DNA of 64,000 nucleotides from Anthopleura xanthogrammica (GCA_964019055.1 OZ025206.1:21775578-21839577); one strand, 5' to 3'; counted from the first letter of the stretch, positions 12,737-25,179 are shown. The notes: generated by a model from the letters alone, not told the origin. Program-made: numbers and translations.

Positions 12737-13129
12737 GGGGGAAAAATGAAAAATGAGTGGCTTACCTACCCTCTCTCCGCTCTGCAGTCCCAGATGGAAA
12801 GTATTTGAGCAAAGTATCGGAATAACAATTTTATGGCAAACATGAGGTCTAGAAGTTTATCAGAAACAAAACAATTTAGTTCTTGTTTAAGTTTCCTGTT
12901 TTTTTTTTTTTTTTTTCATATTTGATCAGCAACTGGTTCTCCACGATGGAGAATATAAATTTTTAAAGAATTTATAAATGTCTCTGGTCAAATACCCCCA
13001 TCTCCTTTCTAAAAATAACCGAGGTTTGAAAAATGCGACAAATCAATGCCTGCAGAAATTGAGTTAAAAATTTAAGTTGGAGTGTTTTTTCGTGCAAAGT
13101 ACTTTTTTGAAATTTGTAAATTTAGTGTT

Positions 13130-14122
13130 GCCACGGTAATGCTGTAAAAAGTTCCCGTTCATTCCAAAGGTAATGAGCATTCTGACAGCGAAATCGATCT
13201 GTAAATTACAACGAGTACAAAATGCCGCTGCAAGATTAATTACCAACACGCCCAAGTACAACCATATAACTCCTGTTTTACGGTCGTTACACTGGCTACC
13301 AGTAAAGGAAAGAGTACATTTTAAGATCCTTGTGCTGACGTTTAAAGCTATTCATGGTCTTGCTCCAGACTATATCAATTGTCTCGTATCAGTACAGCGT
13401 CCTAGCTGTTATGCTCTTCGCAGAAATAATGAACTTCTTCTGAAGCCATTCAGTGCCAAGACTTATAAAACTCTGGGTGATAGGGCCTTCGCTGCAGCCT
13501 CCCCGTCTCTCTTCAATGCATTGCCTCGCCATATTAGAGAAGAGAACAATTACAACAGTTTTAAAACTTTAGTAAAGACATTTTTATTCAGAATTGCTTA
13601 TGAACATTGAGTATTTTATGTATACAATCGCCATATTAGAGAAGAAAACAATTACAACAGATTTAAGACTTTAGTAAAAATATTTGATTCAGAATTGCTT
13701 ATGAACATTGAGTAATTATATATGTATTTACGTGTAAGCCGGTTCGCGATTTGGGAATCGTTGTCGGTGCGCGTTCGATTTTATCCCGAATTTCTCACCT
13801 TCTTTTGTTTAAACCTCTTTTGTTTAATTAGGCAGAGGAGAGTGGGGAGATTCGGGGGTTCGGTCGCGTGCGGACTGATAGCGATTCTTGAACCGTGAAT
13901 CGGCTTATACATTTCATTATACATTTCATTATCAATTTTTAAATTAATTTTAATTCACATATTTATATATAGCTGTATTATTCCATTTTAAATATTTTTA
14001 TAAAAATCTTAAAGTTATCATATTTATTGTAATTTATTTATTTGTAAATTATTGTTAGGCGCATTTGATCATATTCACATGATAAATGCGCGATATAGAT
14101 AATAAATATTATTATTATTATT
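13130..14122 (+). mobile_element. CR1/L2-like LINE 3' fragment, copy B
   Basis: An open frame at 13173-13610 (145 codons) encodes the C-terminal end of a non-LTR retrotransposon ORF2. It shows the typical LQRVQNAAARLIT, LRSLHWLPVKERV and FKAIHGLAPDYI blocks that follow the reverse transcriptase domain. The catalytic YxDD part and the endonuclease are absent, so the element is 5'-truncated. A segment of the ORF end is tandemly repeated with period 102 bp (CGCCATATTAG at 13527 and 13629). The 3' end carries an (ATT)n tail near 14103-14122, as in CR1/L2 relatives. It is not an autonomous element. Confidence 0.8.
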
Positions 14123-15586
14123 ACTATCGTGTCTAAGTCATTTTTATGCCATGAGTATATGAGTACATTACAGTTCATTTGTAACGTCATGCTTAATATA
14201 TGCGATCTTGCAATAAAATAATGCTGAACGTCTACAAGAAAAAAATAATTAAACAAATAAGCAACAACAACAGTAGAAGAAAAGAAAGAAGAAAAAACAT
14301 AAACCCAAAACAAGAAAAAAAAAATCTAGGCACGATTGGGTTTGAACTCACGTCCGCCGAAAGAGATTCAAAAAATTAATTCCACGATGCCATGCCCCAG
14401 TGACATTCGAGGATGCAGAAACTCCTTCTGCTCTTGGGTCGGTGTACGGATTATGCAGCATAATGATCTAGCCGAGGCATCAGGGGAGAGACTAGCCGGC
14501 CCCCAGGCCATATCTACAGCTAATCCCTTGCACTATTTGCTACGTACATTGATTTTAAGTGGAAAAAAATCTAGTCTATCTTGCGCATTGTTTTTATGGC
14601 TATTGTTGTGCTAATTCCTTAAACTCGTGGCCTAGTGGAAAAATCTTGGGCTTCGAACAAGACTATAAGTCAAGCCCGATTGGGCTGGGTTAGTACCCGT
14701 ATGGGTAACCTGAAATTCATACTTAGTAATTCTTATATGCTTTATTCTCATTTGGTAAATATCTTGACTACAGACTCATTTGTGCAGGAGGTTTATCCTG
14801 GTTTAATGGCAAAGTGTGCCCTAAAGTCAACTGTCAAAGAACATTCAATATTTAAGAGGGCGTCTCTCTAAGAGCGGACCACTGCCTCTCGGTTCCAGGA
14901 ATAGATTTCTCTTATATTTTTACCATCAAAAGTACTATCTATCCTCACTACAGAACTGGACTTAGAATCGTTTTAAATTGAATATTCGAGTCGCTATTTG
15001 AATTGTTGTCGCCTCCAACAGTCCCTTAAAATATCTAAATGGGCTGCCTGTGTAGTACCAGTCCTTTGGCATTCGTATTTGCGCATGTGCAAAAGATCGA
15101 GACCTAAACGAGCTGAGATCGAGCTGAGATCTTTGCATTCCACATGAGAAAAGCGACGAGTTACTCGTATGAATATGTTGCCATATGCTGCCATATTATA
15201 ATAGAGTTGGTCTTGCTTCGTGGCACTTCTCAGAATACGAAAATAGAATCCGTAAGCGATTTGTAAGCGTTTCAATATCGATCTAGTAAAAAGAAAGCGT
15301 TTAGATATCGATCTGCTAACGGCTCACTTAGTGAGCGAGCGAGTGACACATTTGCCTATTCAGACCCCTCACAATAACTCGTTTCTACGCTTCGCGTATC
15401 CACGAGTTAAAAACAGGATATATTTTGCACTAAGATTATGAATATCGAGCCCGCGCTGACCAAGACTTTACTATAAGGGACATACAGAGGACGGTCCAGG
15501 GTTATCCCATGATACATTGCGTTTCGTTGTATCAGTTTTATCCATTCTTTCGAGACGTCATCACTATTTTCAAGAGTGAAGGTCAA

Positions 15587-15718
15587 AATGGCGGAGTTAA
15601 GTTCAGTTACTGGATACCGGCATCTTTCCAAGAATTATTCTTTATTTTACGTTCACTGTGTATCGAAAGACAAATTTTCTGTTTCTATACCCGGCCTGGA
15701 AGGAGTTGAAAAAGACTG
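15587..15718 (+). other. 43-codon open frame at the duplication border
   Basis: An ATG in good context (AAAATGGCGG) opens a 43-codon frame that begins 20 bp after copy B homology ends. It has no repeats and no recognised motif, and no convincing donor site follows. It could be a first exon left by the duplication break, or chance. Confidence 0.2.
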
Positions 15719-17694
15719 ATAATTTTGAGAAGAGACGATTGACAATTGTTCGATGGACTCGTTATTCAACAGAGTGCCGTATCCCAGTGCTTATTTGCTT
15801 TATTTCAGCACCTATTGTACGGATAAGTTGTAGATTTATTACTTTCGTCGTTTAAATTGTGTAAAATATACAGTGATTTTACTCAATGTCCGTTTACTTT
15901 TTATCAGTACATTTCCAATGTTCAGTTCGTGAAGTGTCTGAAAATGGCTATTTTCAGAGGTCCCAAACTCATCTCAAACCTGGAGTACTTTTATATACGA
16001 GGGGGCTTCAAGTAAATACAATACGCGACCTAGACCTCTGGAGTTTTGGCTCGAATTCCGTCCGAGTTAAAAGAAATCCCCGCTCAACCAATCAGAGACA
16101 CCCGTTCTCACGCCTGTAATAAAACGTTATGGATTTGACGAGTTTTATCAAATCTAGGAATAACTATTGGCAATTATTTCTTCTAGATCATTGTAGTTGA
16201 GCGTAGCCATGTGATAGAGTGCAAATAATATAACCGTGAAATAGATAGCAAGAAATAGGAGATAGTTAGTGCTTAGTTAGGCAAGACATAGGAAATAAGC
16301 GAGGCATGACAGGAGCACGGGCTTTTTCCAGATCAACGACTCAGTGCACAAAAGAATGTGTTTCTGACGTTTAATGAGTTAAAAATGAAGACACAGGTCA
16401 ATAAATCAAGACGCAGATACAACTATTTGAATTGTAATACTGATAGATTAATGTGGAATAAAAGTTTGTTCAAATTATCACGGTTGTTTTTTTTATTCCG
16501 CATTACAAAACCGCAGCGTAGCGGTGATCATTTGGCTAATTAAACATGCTTGCACGTGCAAGACCCGTCACGGCTCGCTTATTTCTCCACTAATCAAATT
16601 TAGGCAGAACTTAGGACATAATTAGTCATTAGTTAGCTAGCTAACTATTTCACGGTTATATTATTTGCACTCTAATGGCTGTTGAGTCATTTGGCAACTT
16701 TGATTGACGGAAGCCTAGATTCCAGACAACTGGAGCTCTCAAGGTCGCATAATTTTGAAAATGGGTGTAAATCGCGTCTGCAAACAGCCGGCGATTTTAC
16801 TGCCACAGATCGCAGCACAAGTCGCCAACAATTCGGATATGCTCAAAATTTTGTGCAATAAAAAAATGTCAATGTTCAAAGTAAATCTTGTGAAAAAATA
16901 AGACCACCGGTGAAACAAGAAACAAGTCCTAAACGGGGAAAAACATTTTATCCGTTGGCTATTGAAAAAATGCACGGCTTTATACGAAATATCGCAGCAA
17001 GTTTGGCAATAGAATCGCCGGGTGTTTAATGGGCCTGATTGCAATTTAGGCAAAGTTAAAGGAATATTAGCAGATATCAAGAGTTAAACTCCATTGCCAT
17101 CTAACAATTGTTTCAATACCAACGCGTTACACCAACATCAGCTGTCCGACTAAAATTTCACCTCGACTATTTATGCAGACGTCAAAACTTTTCCTAGGAC
17201 CTATAATCTTGGACAGAATTGCTGTTATACTGCCATTTCATGACAGAAATCCGATGCACTTGGCACTTTTGAGTAGGGTTTACTTCAGCCCCAGTCCCCC
17301 CCCCCCCCTGAACAATATTGTTCTGGTACCTCATTGGTCTCGTAGATCCTTAGTATGCAACATTGGATAGGGGGAGGTTGCACACTTTGGAAATACAAAG
17401 TTATAAGTGAGAAGTGAAGCAATTTTTTGAAATTGCGGTTTTGTAACGACTAATTTTGTCCAAGATTGTAGTTCAAACAAAATGCTCTAGGGAGCACTTT
17501 AAGAAACTACGTTTTAGCAGACAAGATCAATAATATATTTAAAAAACACTCCTTGTATAACATATAACAAGAAAAATATCATAGTATATTTTGAGCAATT
17601 TATTTGAGGGTATAATTCAGTGCGTTACTCAGACTTACCCCCATAACTCAGAAATGCAAAGATATTCAATTTCAATACACCGAGAGCACTCAGA
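15719..17694. other. Intergenic region before cyclin T 3' end
   Basis: No gene is supported. It contains the 460-bp inverted-repeat element at 16215-16674 and a short poly-C run near 17297-17308. The right end should hold the cyclin T 3'UTR. Confidence 0.55.
16215..16674. mobile_element. 460-bp TAGAGTGCAAA-family element, copy 2
   Basis: The ends TAGAGTGCAAATAATATAAC and GTTATATTATTTGCACTCTA are perfect inverted repeats, and the match continues through CGTGAAATAG. The interior is about 300 bp longer than in the 145-bp members and unrelated to them. It has only short frames and no transposase. Confidence 0.8.
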
Positions 17695-20600
17695 TTAAAA
17701 TGGCGGTGGGGGAGGTGGTGGTGGGGACTTTGGTGCCGGTTCTGGGGGAGGAGGTGGTGGGGGAGCAAGTTGCTCACTGCCGCTGAAGAAAGAAGGCTGA
17801 CGACTTCCATACAAATTGCTACTGGAGCTCATAGGATGGTCGTCAGATGGAGGGGGTGGGGGAGGGGGAGGAGGGGGGAGCGTATCGTGATCCCTGGGGA
17901 TCGGTGGGGTGGGTTTATTAGAACCTGAAAGTCTTTTTTTGTCCAATAATCCTAATGTTGGCGATGGTGGGATAAGTTTTAGGCTTGACGAGTGAGATGA
18001 CTGGTGAGGGTTTGGTCGGTGTGTGGAATACCCTTTGTGACTTGAATAGACGGCTTGTTGGGCATGATGATGATGCTTTGTTGCATGGCTTGAGCTTTTG
18101 TGGGAAGACGAGGAGAAGGAAGGATGGCCTGGCTTTCCGTGAGGCCTTTTTCCAGGCGATGAAGAATCCGAAGAATGAGAAGAAGACTTTCCCTTGTGAC
18201 TAGAATGCGAGCCGTGGGGCCGACTTGAAGAATGATGCGACTTGTGCTTCTTGGATGGAATCCCATCATCATGCGAAGAGCGATGCTTGTGCTTAGATAC
18301 ACCGCTTAAAGAACTAGGCTGCGAACTTGTAGTCGATACTTTAGGGTCACTTACAGACGCAGGCTGACTTGCCGCAGCTGCATATTTGGTGGTAAGCGGA
18401 GGAAGCACGGGTAATGTCACAACAGACGTCGAGGTAGCAACACTTGCTCCTTCAGATGTAACAGTGCTACTTTTCAAGAGATTTCTTTCACTGTGATTAG
18501 CATTTCCTGCTTTCGCTTTGTCTTTCTTTTCAGATACTTTTGGGACTTCGTTTTGGTCCTCGAGTTCTTTGTATTTGCGCGCAATATCGTTGACAAGAGA
18601 CGAAGTGCTGCTCTCACCGTCCTGTCCATTAGAAGCAAGAGCCGTGCTACTTGTTGGTTGGTCATTGGGTCGTAACGGTCTAGGTATATTAGAACCCTGA
18701 AGGTAATCAGACGGTAAATTCTAATTAAATTTTAAGTTATCGTAAAACCTTAAAACATTTAGTAACCGAATAACGTTACGCCCATTTTTAAAAATACCGA
18801 CCCGAACAAATAGCCAGGGTGCACGCGCTGGAATTTTTTGTACAAAGCATAATGGGAAAGTGAGTCCTTACGCATTCAGTTGGCTCCTATAAAAATTCAT
18901 CTATAGTTTTTCCTTTGGCATTTTCTATGGAAATGGAAGTATTTCTGTAGGAAAAAATAACAGAGTATTTTTTCTTCTCATATTTCCTTTACTTTCCCTG
19001 TTCCATTTTTACAGGACTCAGTTTCCCAGAGTGCTTTGTGAGCTTTGATGCATATTGCCTATTGCCCTATTTCACGATGACGTATAGCTTGTATATAAGG
19101 GGGACGGAATGGTGAAAAACAACAAGAACTTAGACTAAGATTTAAAGCTCTGTTATGTGTATGTTATATGCTCTGTTATGTGTCTGGTTTTCAAGCATTC
19201 TATAGAGTTGTTAAGTGTGCCGTCATTCTTATGGAAAAACAACTTCCGGGTCCAAAACGAAAACCAGTCTTATAAAGATTTTTCTTACTTTTTCTTCATG
19301 ACAGGATTTGTTGTACAAAGTTCTAATTGTTTCAAGTGGAGATTAATTCATTGAGAACATTTTCCCTTTATTTTAGAGGTTTTTGTGAGCAGTTGGACCC
19401 GGAAATACGTCACAACTTGACAGCTCTATAAACCGGTGTTTATCCTCACGATAAAGACGGTATTTGGTGTCCATTACTTTATTCAACGACCATGATTCTT
19501 AGCGTTAAACAAAAGATTGTTATCATGTGACCTTATAATGAAATAGGACAAATTAGGACATTCCGACCTTTGTTAAATAACTTTTGCGTGATTGCTAATG
19601 TCATATCCAAAACCTTTTTCAAAATACGTTTTTTCCCTTATAAGATACTTTCAAGATACAAAGCATGTTAATTTGTTTTTGCCGTCTAACAGAGCCTTCC
19701 CCAAGGGACCTTAGGCTGAATTGATTCGTTATGTAAGCGATATATCAGCACGTGACTGTTTGATGCAAATGGCCTATTCGCATTGATCTGCAATAGCGAA
19801 TGTCAAAACTCCTTAGGATAAGTTGTTGACGTAATTATGAAAACAGGTGTAAAGAATAAATAAGCATTTTTTCAGTTTTTCATGAGTTTTGGGAGGAAAA
19901 CTGTATGCATTAAAAAAAAGACAAACCAAAACAAAGCAAAACAAAACAGAACAATAATCCAAAAAGCAATTTTTTTTATAGATCCCTTGCACGTGACGTC
20001 GAAGCAGCTTAAATTTGGAGGATAAAATAAAACAAAAGAATGTCAATCTTTGGAACCTGTTTTGTCCTCCAAATTAAGCGGCATTCTGCGACGTGCTGCA
20101 AGGGGTGTATATTCTTGTAACTATTAATGTTGCTTAGCCGAGTGTGTTTTGCAACCTTAATTTTCAACATAAGTACTAAAATAAATACCAGAACAAGAGA
20201 CAAACCTTTAGCATGGTAATAGAATTGATTTTCTTCTTCAGTTTACTGGGACATTTTTCTATGATGCTAATAAACTCATGGGCTATTTCTATAAGGCAAA
20301 CATAAGAAGGTATGTTGTCATCATCATATCCGTCATCATCATCATAATCATCATCGAAATCATCACAACTACCACCACCATCAGCATCATCATCACCATC
20401 ATCATAATGGCGTTATCACAACAACCACCACCATCAACATCATCAACACCATCATGATTATCATCATCACCATCAGCATCATCATCGTTATCAACACAAC
20501 AATCACCATCGTTATCACCACATTATCATCATCATCACCACATCATCATCATCATCATCATCAACAACAACAACATCAACATCACATCATCATCATCATC

Positions 20601-23600
20601 ATCATCACTAGTCTATATTTATTATTATAATCACATTCATCATCATCATGGGCGGATCCAAGATTTTGCTCAGGGTGGGGAGCAGGGCACAAAGTCAGCC
20701 CAGGGTGGGTGCAACCCTCAGAATCAAAGAAATAAAACATATCTTCAAGATAGGGAGACAAAGTTACTCCCCTGGATCCGCCTCTGATCATCAAGAGTAT
20801 CTACTCACCATCCAAAACCTCCCTTGTTACATCAGCATTTAGGTATTGCCACCATTGCTTGTTATCACTAGATGGTGGGATCTGAAGCACAGTAATGATA
20901 TATGCAACTGTTCACTTTTGTGCCACTAGGTTCGAGTTTTACTGCCCAACTTCACCCAACCCCACTCTTCTTAAATGTAAGTAGAGGACCTCAGAAATTC
21001 TCTGATACTGCTACTACACTTATCACTTGAGTAAAAAAAAAAAAAACAGGAAAGTTTAGAGACATAAGTTTTGTCGTGACAACTACAATGTTGTTAGGGG
21101 CAACGGGATAAGGTAACAATAAGAGAATCTTCGGTTCCCACACTCATAAAGAAATCATCCCCACGTGCCTTTCCGATCACCTTGTGCCGTTGCCACGGTA
21201 AAACTCATGTCTCTAAATTCTCTCCTTTCTCACTCAAGTGATAAGCGTAGTATTGTTTGTGGCGCCACAACGTTACGATTCTAACCTCTAAACACCACGT
21301 TTCCACGGGAAAATTTTGAAGTTTCTAGGAGCAACCTTCAATTCAGACCCATTCTGGACAGGGATAACAGGTCAATCGTATACGTATGTATGTATGTATA
21401 TTATCCAATTACAGTTCAGGTACACCAGATGAATTTCTTAGCAACCTTTTTGCAGTTTTCAAAGGTTGCCACTTAGCCAAAATCTAGCTGAATAACTTTA
21501 TACTAAATATAGTAAATCAAGGATTGACGAATATTATATTGTGTTCTGTATGTTACCTCATAGTTGCACCATTTACAAGCAAGGTGAATACAAGCACAAG
21601 CAATCACAGTAGGCTTGTATTGTAAACATAATGTTGTCAGATGCAAGCTACAGGGGAAAAAAGGAAATAATTTTTCAGCTTTAATTTTCCTTTTTTGAAA
21701 AAAAAAAAGATAAATAAATGAATTGAATGACTGTATAGTTTTTAGTTTCCCCAGGCTATTCAATTCTTAGTCTTTACTCTTATACAGTACATGTTAGTCT
21801 ATAGACTTGCTTCAAGTCGTCCACTCTCTTTTCCTCTCCCGGTTCATGAGTGATTAAGTCGCGATACAAGAGAAAGTGATGCAAATACTTCCGATAGCTA
21901 TTGCAATATTAATTTGGTTTGGCATTGGTTTAACAGAGAGATAGCCATACCCTACCTGTTTGTTGCCATAAAATAGGATGCTTGTCCAAGATCTTTACTT
22001 GCTGTGTGCGAAAATTACAATTTGCCAATGAATGTCAATTAAAATGATCAAAGCATTGGGGATGAATTGCAGGGAGTTCTCATAAAATGATGGATTTACC
22101 GTATCGACTCGTTTAAGCGCTGTCCCGATTAAGCACCGCCCCAATTAAGCACCACATATGAGAGCTGAAATGCTAAGGAGTGCCACCCTTAAATAGGTGC
22201 CACATTCATTCACAACAATGCAGGGCTTAATCGAAGCATCAGTCTTTGAAAATGTCTTACAAACCAAAGTCTAACAATGTGGAGAACATTTAAAAGTGTA
22301 ATAAAGACATAATTTTTTTTCTAAATAGGATTTTTTTACAGATTTCTCAAAGAGCCAAATGACGCAAAGTCCCCTACAAGGTTCACAGTAATAGTAACGA
22401 TTAGCGCCCAAAAGACCTGTTGACCAATTGTCGGTCAATAATTGATCGACAGGGAGTCACCAGTCAGTCGACAGTTAGTCAACATACCCAAGTAGATAAT
22501 GCTCGACAGTCGGTCGACAGACAGTTGGTCGACAGACAGTTGTTAAACGGTAATTTACAGTCAACAGTCGGTCGACAATGAGTCAAAAAAATATATCAAG
22601 GATTGTACTGTCCATCTAGTGGTAACGTATCTATCCATTGTGCAATCTTGTTTGATTTAAAAAAAAATTAAACTCTTACTTTACGAAAAAGTTTAATAAA
22701 GTCTTTTGGGGCTGGTTTTTGTTCAAGATAAATACCTTTTCGAATACCTCATGTTTTAATATGCAGGATTTCAAGTGAGCTAATGTATTTTTCAAAAGAG
22801 TTTTATGATTCCCTTACCTCTTACTAGTTGGATACCTTTGACGACATATGTGTGTGGATGATGGACAGTCACCTCAAAACCTGTCACAAACAAATAGATA
22901 CTTGATGCACTTTAAATATAAAATTCAATCATATTTTATAAGGATTTGTGTGGGAAAAGAGCTCTGGTGGGCAAAGCTTGCCCACCACAGTACTTTTCCC
23001 ATACAAATCCTTATAAAAATTGAATTTTATATTTAAATTCTGATATTTATTTTGACACAACTGCTCAATTTAAGGGTCATGTGACCTGTTGTTGCAAAAG
23101 GTCTATTGGATCCCAGTATGATACACAAGCTGAACATATGTTATCAACTACAAAAATTAAAGTTTCTATATAATAATGAAATTAATTTTATGGCCACATA
23201 CCTAAAGTCTGTAAAAGAATGCTTTCATGTTCAATAAGGTCTTGAGCTTGCTGCAAGTATTCCTAATGAAATTGAAATGTTCAAGGAAATCAAGGTTTGC
23301 ACAGTGGTACACTGTACACACTCCAGTCATACCACTGGGGTCTCGGGTGACTGCTTCATGGATTTGAGTTGTATGTTTGATTATAGGTGGAAGCAAAAAC
23401 AAAATGTTATAATCTAAGAACTACTCCAAGCTACCAACCTCACTACTTGTGTCCAGTGGAGGGGCTCCCCTGTGTAAACACGCATGAGCAACAGTGATAA
23501 CATGTTTCAGTTTACGAGGCTGTTCTTCCACTTTAGCTGCTAGGAACAGACAACATGCAGCCATCGCCTAGATAGAAAACATAACATTAACTTTCCTTAT

Positions 23601-25179
23601 TCCATTAATATGATAAATGAATGTCAAACTTAATACAGTAATAAGATACACTTGAATTTATTAACACTTCGGACTTTGAGCCCTTTGAAATGGCACCAAG
23701 GGTGGTGTACGTACAGTACCTAGTTTGTGCACAATCGCATCTCACCACTGGGGTCTCAGGTTCAATTACTGGACTTGACATCACAAGTGAGTAAAGATTG
23801 TTAGGTCTCTCCTTATTCAAAGGTTTTTATTAATATCTTCCCCAGTTTTCCTCCCATGCAAAAACTAATGGAAACTAAATTTCAATTAAATCTTAGCTGT
23901 ATCCTGACTTAAATAACCCCAGTGGTTGAGTTAGCCATGCCCTGACTTACATCAGCCAAGAGGTTGTTTCAGGGTTTGATCTGTGAGTTAGACGTCACCT
24001 GACTTAGATCAGCCCAGAGGTTGTTTCAGGGTTCGATCTGTGAGTTAGCCATGCCCTGACTTAGATCAGCCCAGAGGTTGTTTCAGGGTTTGATCTGTGA
24101 GTTCGACATCCCCTGACTTAGATCAGCCCAGAGGTTGAAACTAATGCAAGTTATTGGACGAAATGCTCAATGCAATGTTTGTCCTAGTCCTAACCCTAAC
24201 TACTCAGCCACAAAGTGAATTCGCTTGGTTAGTCTCCTTTTTTGTCATACTTAAACAATGTATTATTAGTATAAGCACAAAAATATTTATTATATTATAA
24301 TATCTGCTATCGTAGAGATACAAATACTAGCCTATTCCCAGTTTTGTACTTGTAGTTGTTTGTATATAGCACTAGTTTTTGTTTACAAACATTAGCATTG
24401 TGATGTTAATATGCCAACCATTTTGACAAAAGCTTTTCACAAATTGCTTTGTTTCATCTGCCAATCAATCACTGGTTGGCATATGAATGAAAAATTCTTA
24501 TTTTTAACAATCTACAACTCAAACACCCAATAAAATAAAACATATATTAAATAATTAACTAAATATCATAAAACCACAAGCAGAAAACACTCACATGTCG
24601 ATGGAATCTGGGAAAAGGAAAGAACATGTAAAAACGATGCATGTACACAATGGACGTATTGATGGTCAGCTGGGAGCTAGAAAATACAGTTAAAGAACAT
24701 CTATACACTATAATACGTAGCTCAGAGCCTAGGAATACAGAAACATTTTTTATCTTAACCATAAATATTGGTAATTTTAGTGAAAAAAATCAAAGAAAAT
24801 TCCTCAAGAAGGTTAAAACGTTTCTCGACGAGAAGTTGATACATTGTCTCTCGTATATATATAACTGGCTATGGCTTTAGAGCCAACAGTCTTTTGAACA
24901 AAATACCCTTTGTTTGCCAGAGGACATTACACAAGATAATGTCTTTATTTAAGAAATTATTTGGAGAACATTTTAGAAAAGTTATAGATCATGAGACTAA
25001 ACTTGTATCAAAGGATACACTGAAAGTCTCTGCCCCATGTCCTGAATTAACGTAGCAGCCTGTTGTCTGTAGCTGAGTTCTTTATCTGCCGCTAATCCAG
25101 CTCGTCTAGAAGGCGTATTTTCAAGCTGTTCTTTGGTAAAATACCATTTGTCGTCATGTAAAGTACTGATGGCCGCCAT
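17695..25179 (-). CDS. CCNT1: Cyclin T, P-TEFb regulatory subunit (596 aa, 10 exons)
   Basis: Exons in transcript order: 25019-25179, 24595-24676, 23439-23567, 23202-23262, 22818-22880, 21956-22001, 21557-21647, 20809-20881, 20206-20288 and 17695-18696. All junctions are GT-AG and the phases close to 1791 nt. Residues about 1-263 form the double cyclin fold, with hallmarks [64 protein letters not shown] and CIHLACKW. Cyclin T activates CDK9 to release paused RNA polymerase II in the nucleus. The last exon is low-complexity. It has a His/Ser-rich stretch at about residues 398-498, like the vertebrate CCNT1 region that promotes phase separation, then several proline tracts to the C-terminus. 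The ATG sits in AAGATGG. Invertebrates usually have one cyclin T, so CCNT1 versus CCNT2 is not resolved. Confidence 0.93.
19201..19430. mobile_element. MITE, TATAGAG...CTTCCGGGTCC family, copy 1
   Basis: The outer inverted ends are TATAGAGTTGTTAAGTGTG and the complement of CACAACTTGACAGCTCTATA. Inner inverted CTTCCGGGTCC/GGACCCGGAAA blocks lie 40-50 bp inside. A second copy lies at about 38017-38235. It sits in the last cyclin T intron. Confidence 0.7.
19977..20111. mobile_element. MITE, TATAGACCCC/TGACGTC family, copy 1
   Basis: The element is an imperfect palindrome of about 135 bp with ends TATAGATCCCTTGCACGTGACG and the complement of CGTGCTGCAAGGGGTGTATA. Inner arms carry AAATTTGGAGGA/TCCTCCAAATT. 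Five other copies occur in the window. Confidence 0.75.
20319..20650. repeat. (ATC)n/(CAT)n microsatellite cluster
   Basis: About 330 bp of imperfect CAT/CAC trinucleotide repeat sits in a cyclin T intron. A similar tract lies at 28257-28440. Confidence 0.9.
20648..20790. mobile_element. Short inverted-repeat element, GGCGGATCC family, copy 1
   Basis: The ends GGGCGGATCCAAG and the complement of CTGGATCCGCC are inverted. The interior (GCACAAAGTCAG, AATCAAAGAAATAAAA) is shared with 55871-56157, which supports a dispersed family. Confidence 0.6.
22401..22585. repeat. Degenerate GTCGGTCGACAG repeat cluster
   Basis: About eight imperfect copies of a 10-14 bp unit built around GTCGAC or GTCGGTCGACAG lie within 185 bp of a cyclin T intron. 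Spacing is irregular. Confidence 0.6.
22912..23033. repeat. Long hairpin-forming inverted repeat
   Basis: Arms of about 55-60 bp run from TATAAAATTCAAT to GGTGGGCAAG and are mirrored by CTTGCCCACC to ATTGAATTTTATA. The loop is only a few bases. It lies in a cyclin T intron just upstream of exon 5. Confidence 0.75.
23696..24140 (+). mobile_element. SINE-like element with 57-bp tail repeats (cyclin T intron)
   Basis: The head (CAAGGGTGGTGTAC then CTGGGGTCTCAGGTTCAATT) has the layout of tRNA-type A and B boxes. A conserved body with TGTTAGGTCTCTCC follows, then three to four copies of a 57-bp tail unit (CCTGACTTAGATCAGCCCAG, then GTTGTTTCAGGGTT). It is antisense to cyclin T. Confidence 0.65.

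Larger units (their letters stand above)
10331..15567. repeat. Tandem duplication unit, copy B
   Basis: This matches 1-4412 with an offset of 10330 bp at the left end. Copy B is longer because it keeps about 1.1 kb of LINE and MITE sequence (12473-13545) that copy A lacks. Noncoding sequence is almost as similar as the exons, so the duplication is recent or has been homogenised. Confidence 0.9.

Noticed and set aside
13173..13610. Host gene of 145 codons
   Set aside because: Its sequence is the C-terminal end of a LINE ORF2, with a LINE-type 3' tail downstream.
14038..15275. Several frames of 78-93 codons conserved between duplication copies (also 2878-4115)
   Set aside because: Conservation reflects the recent duplication as a whole. 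The frames have no family motif, and substitutions do not favour silent sites.
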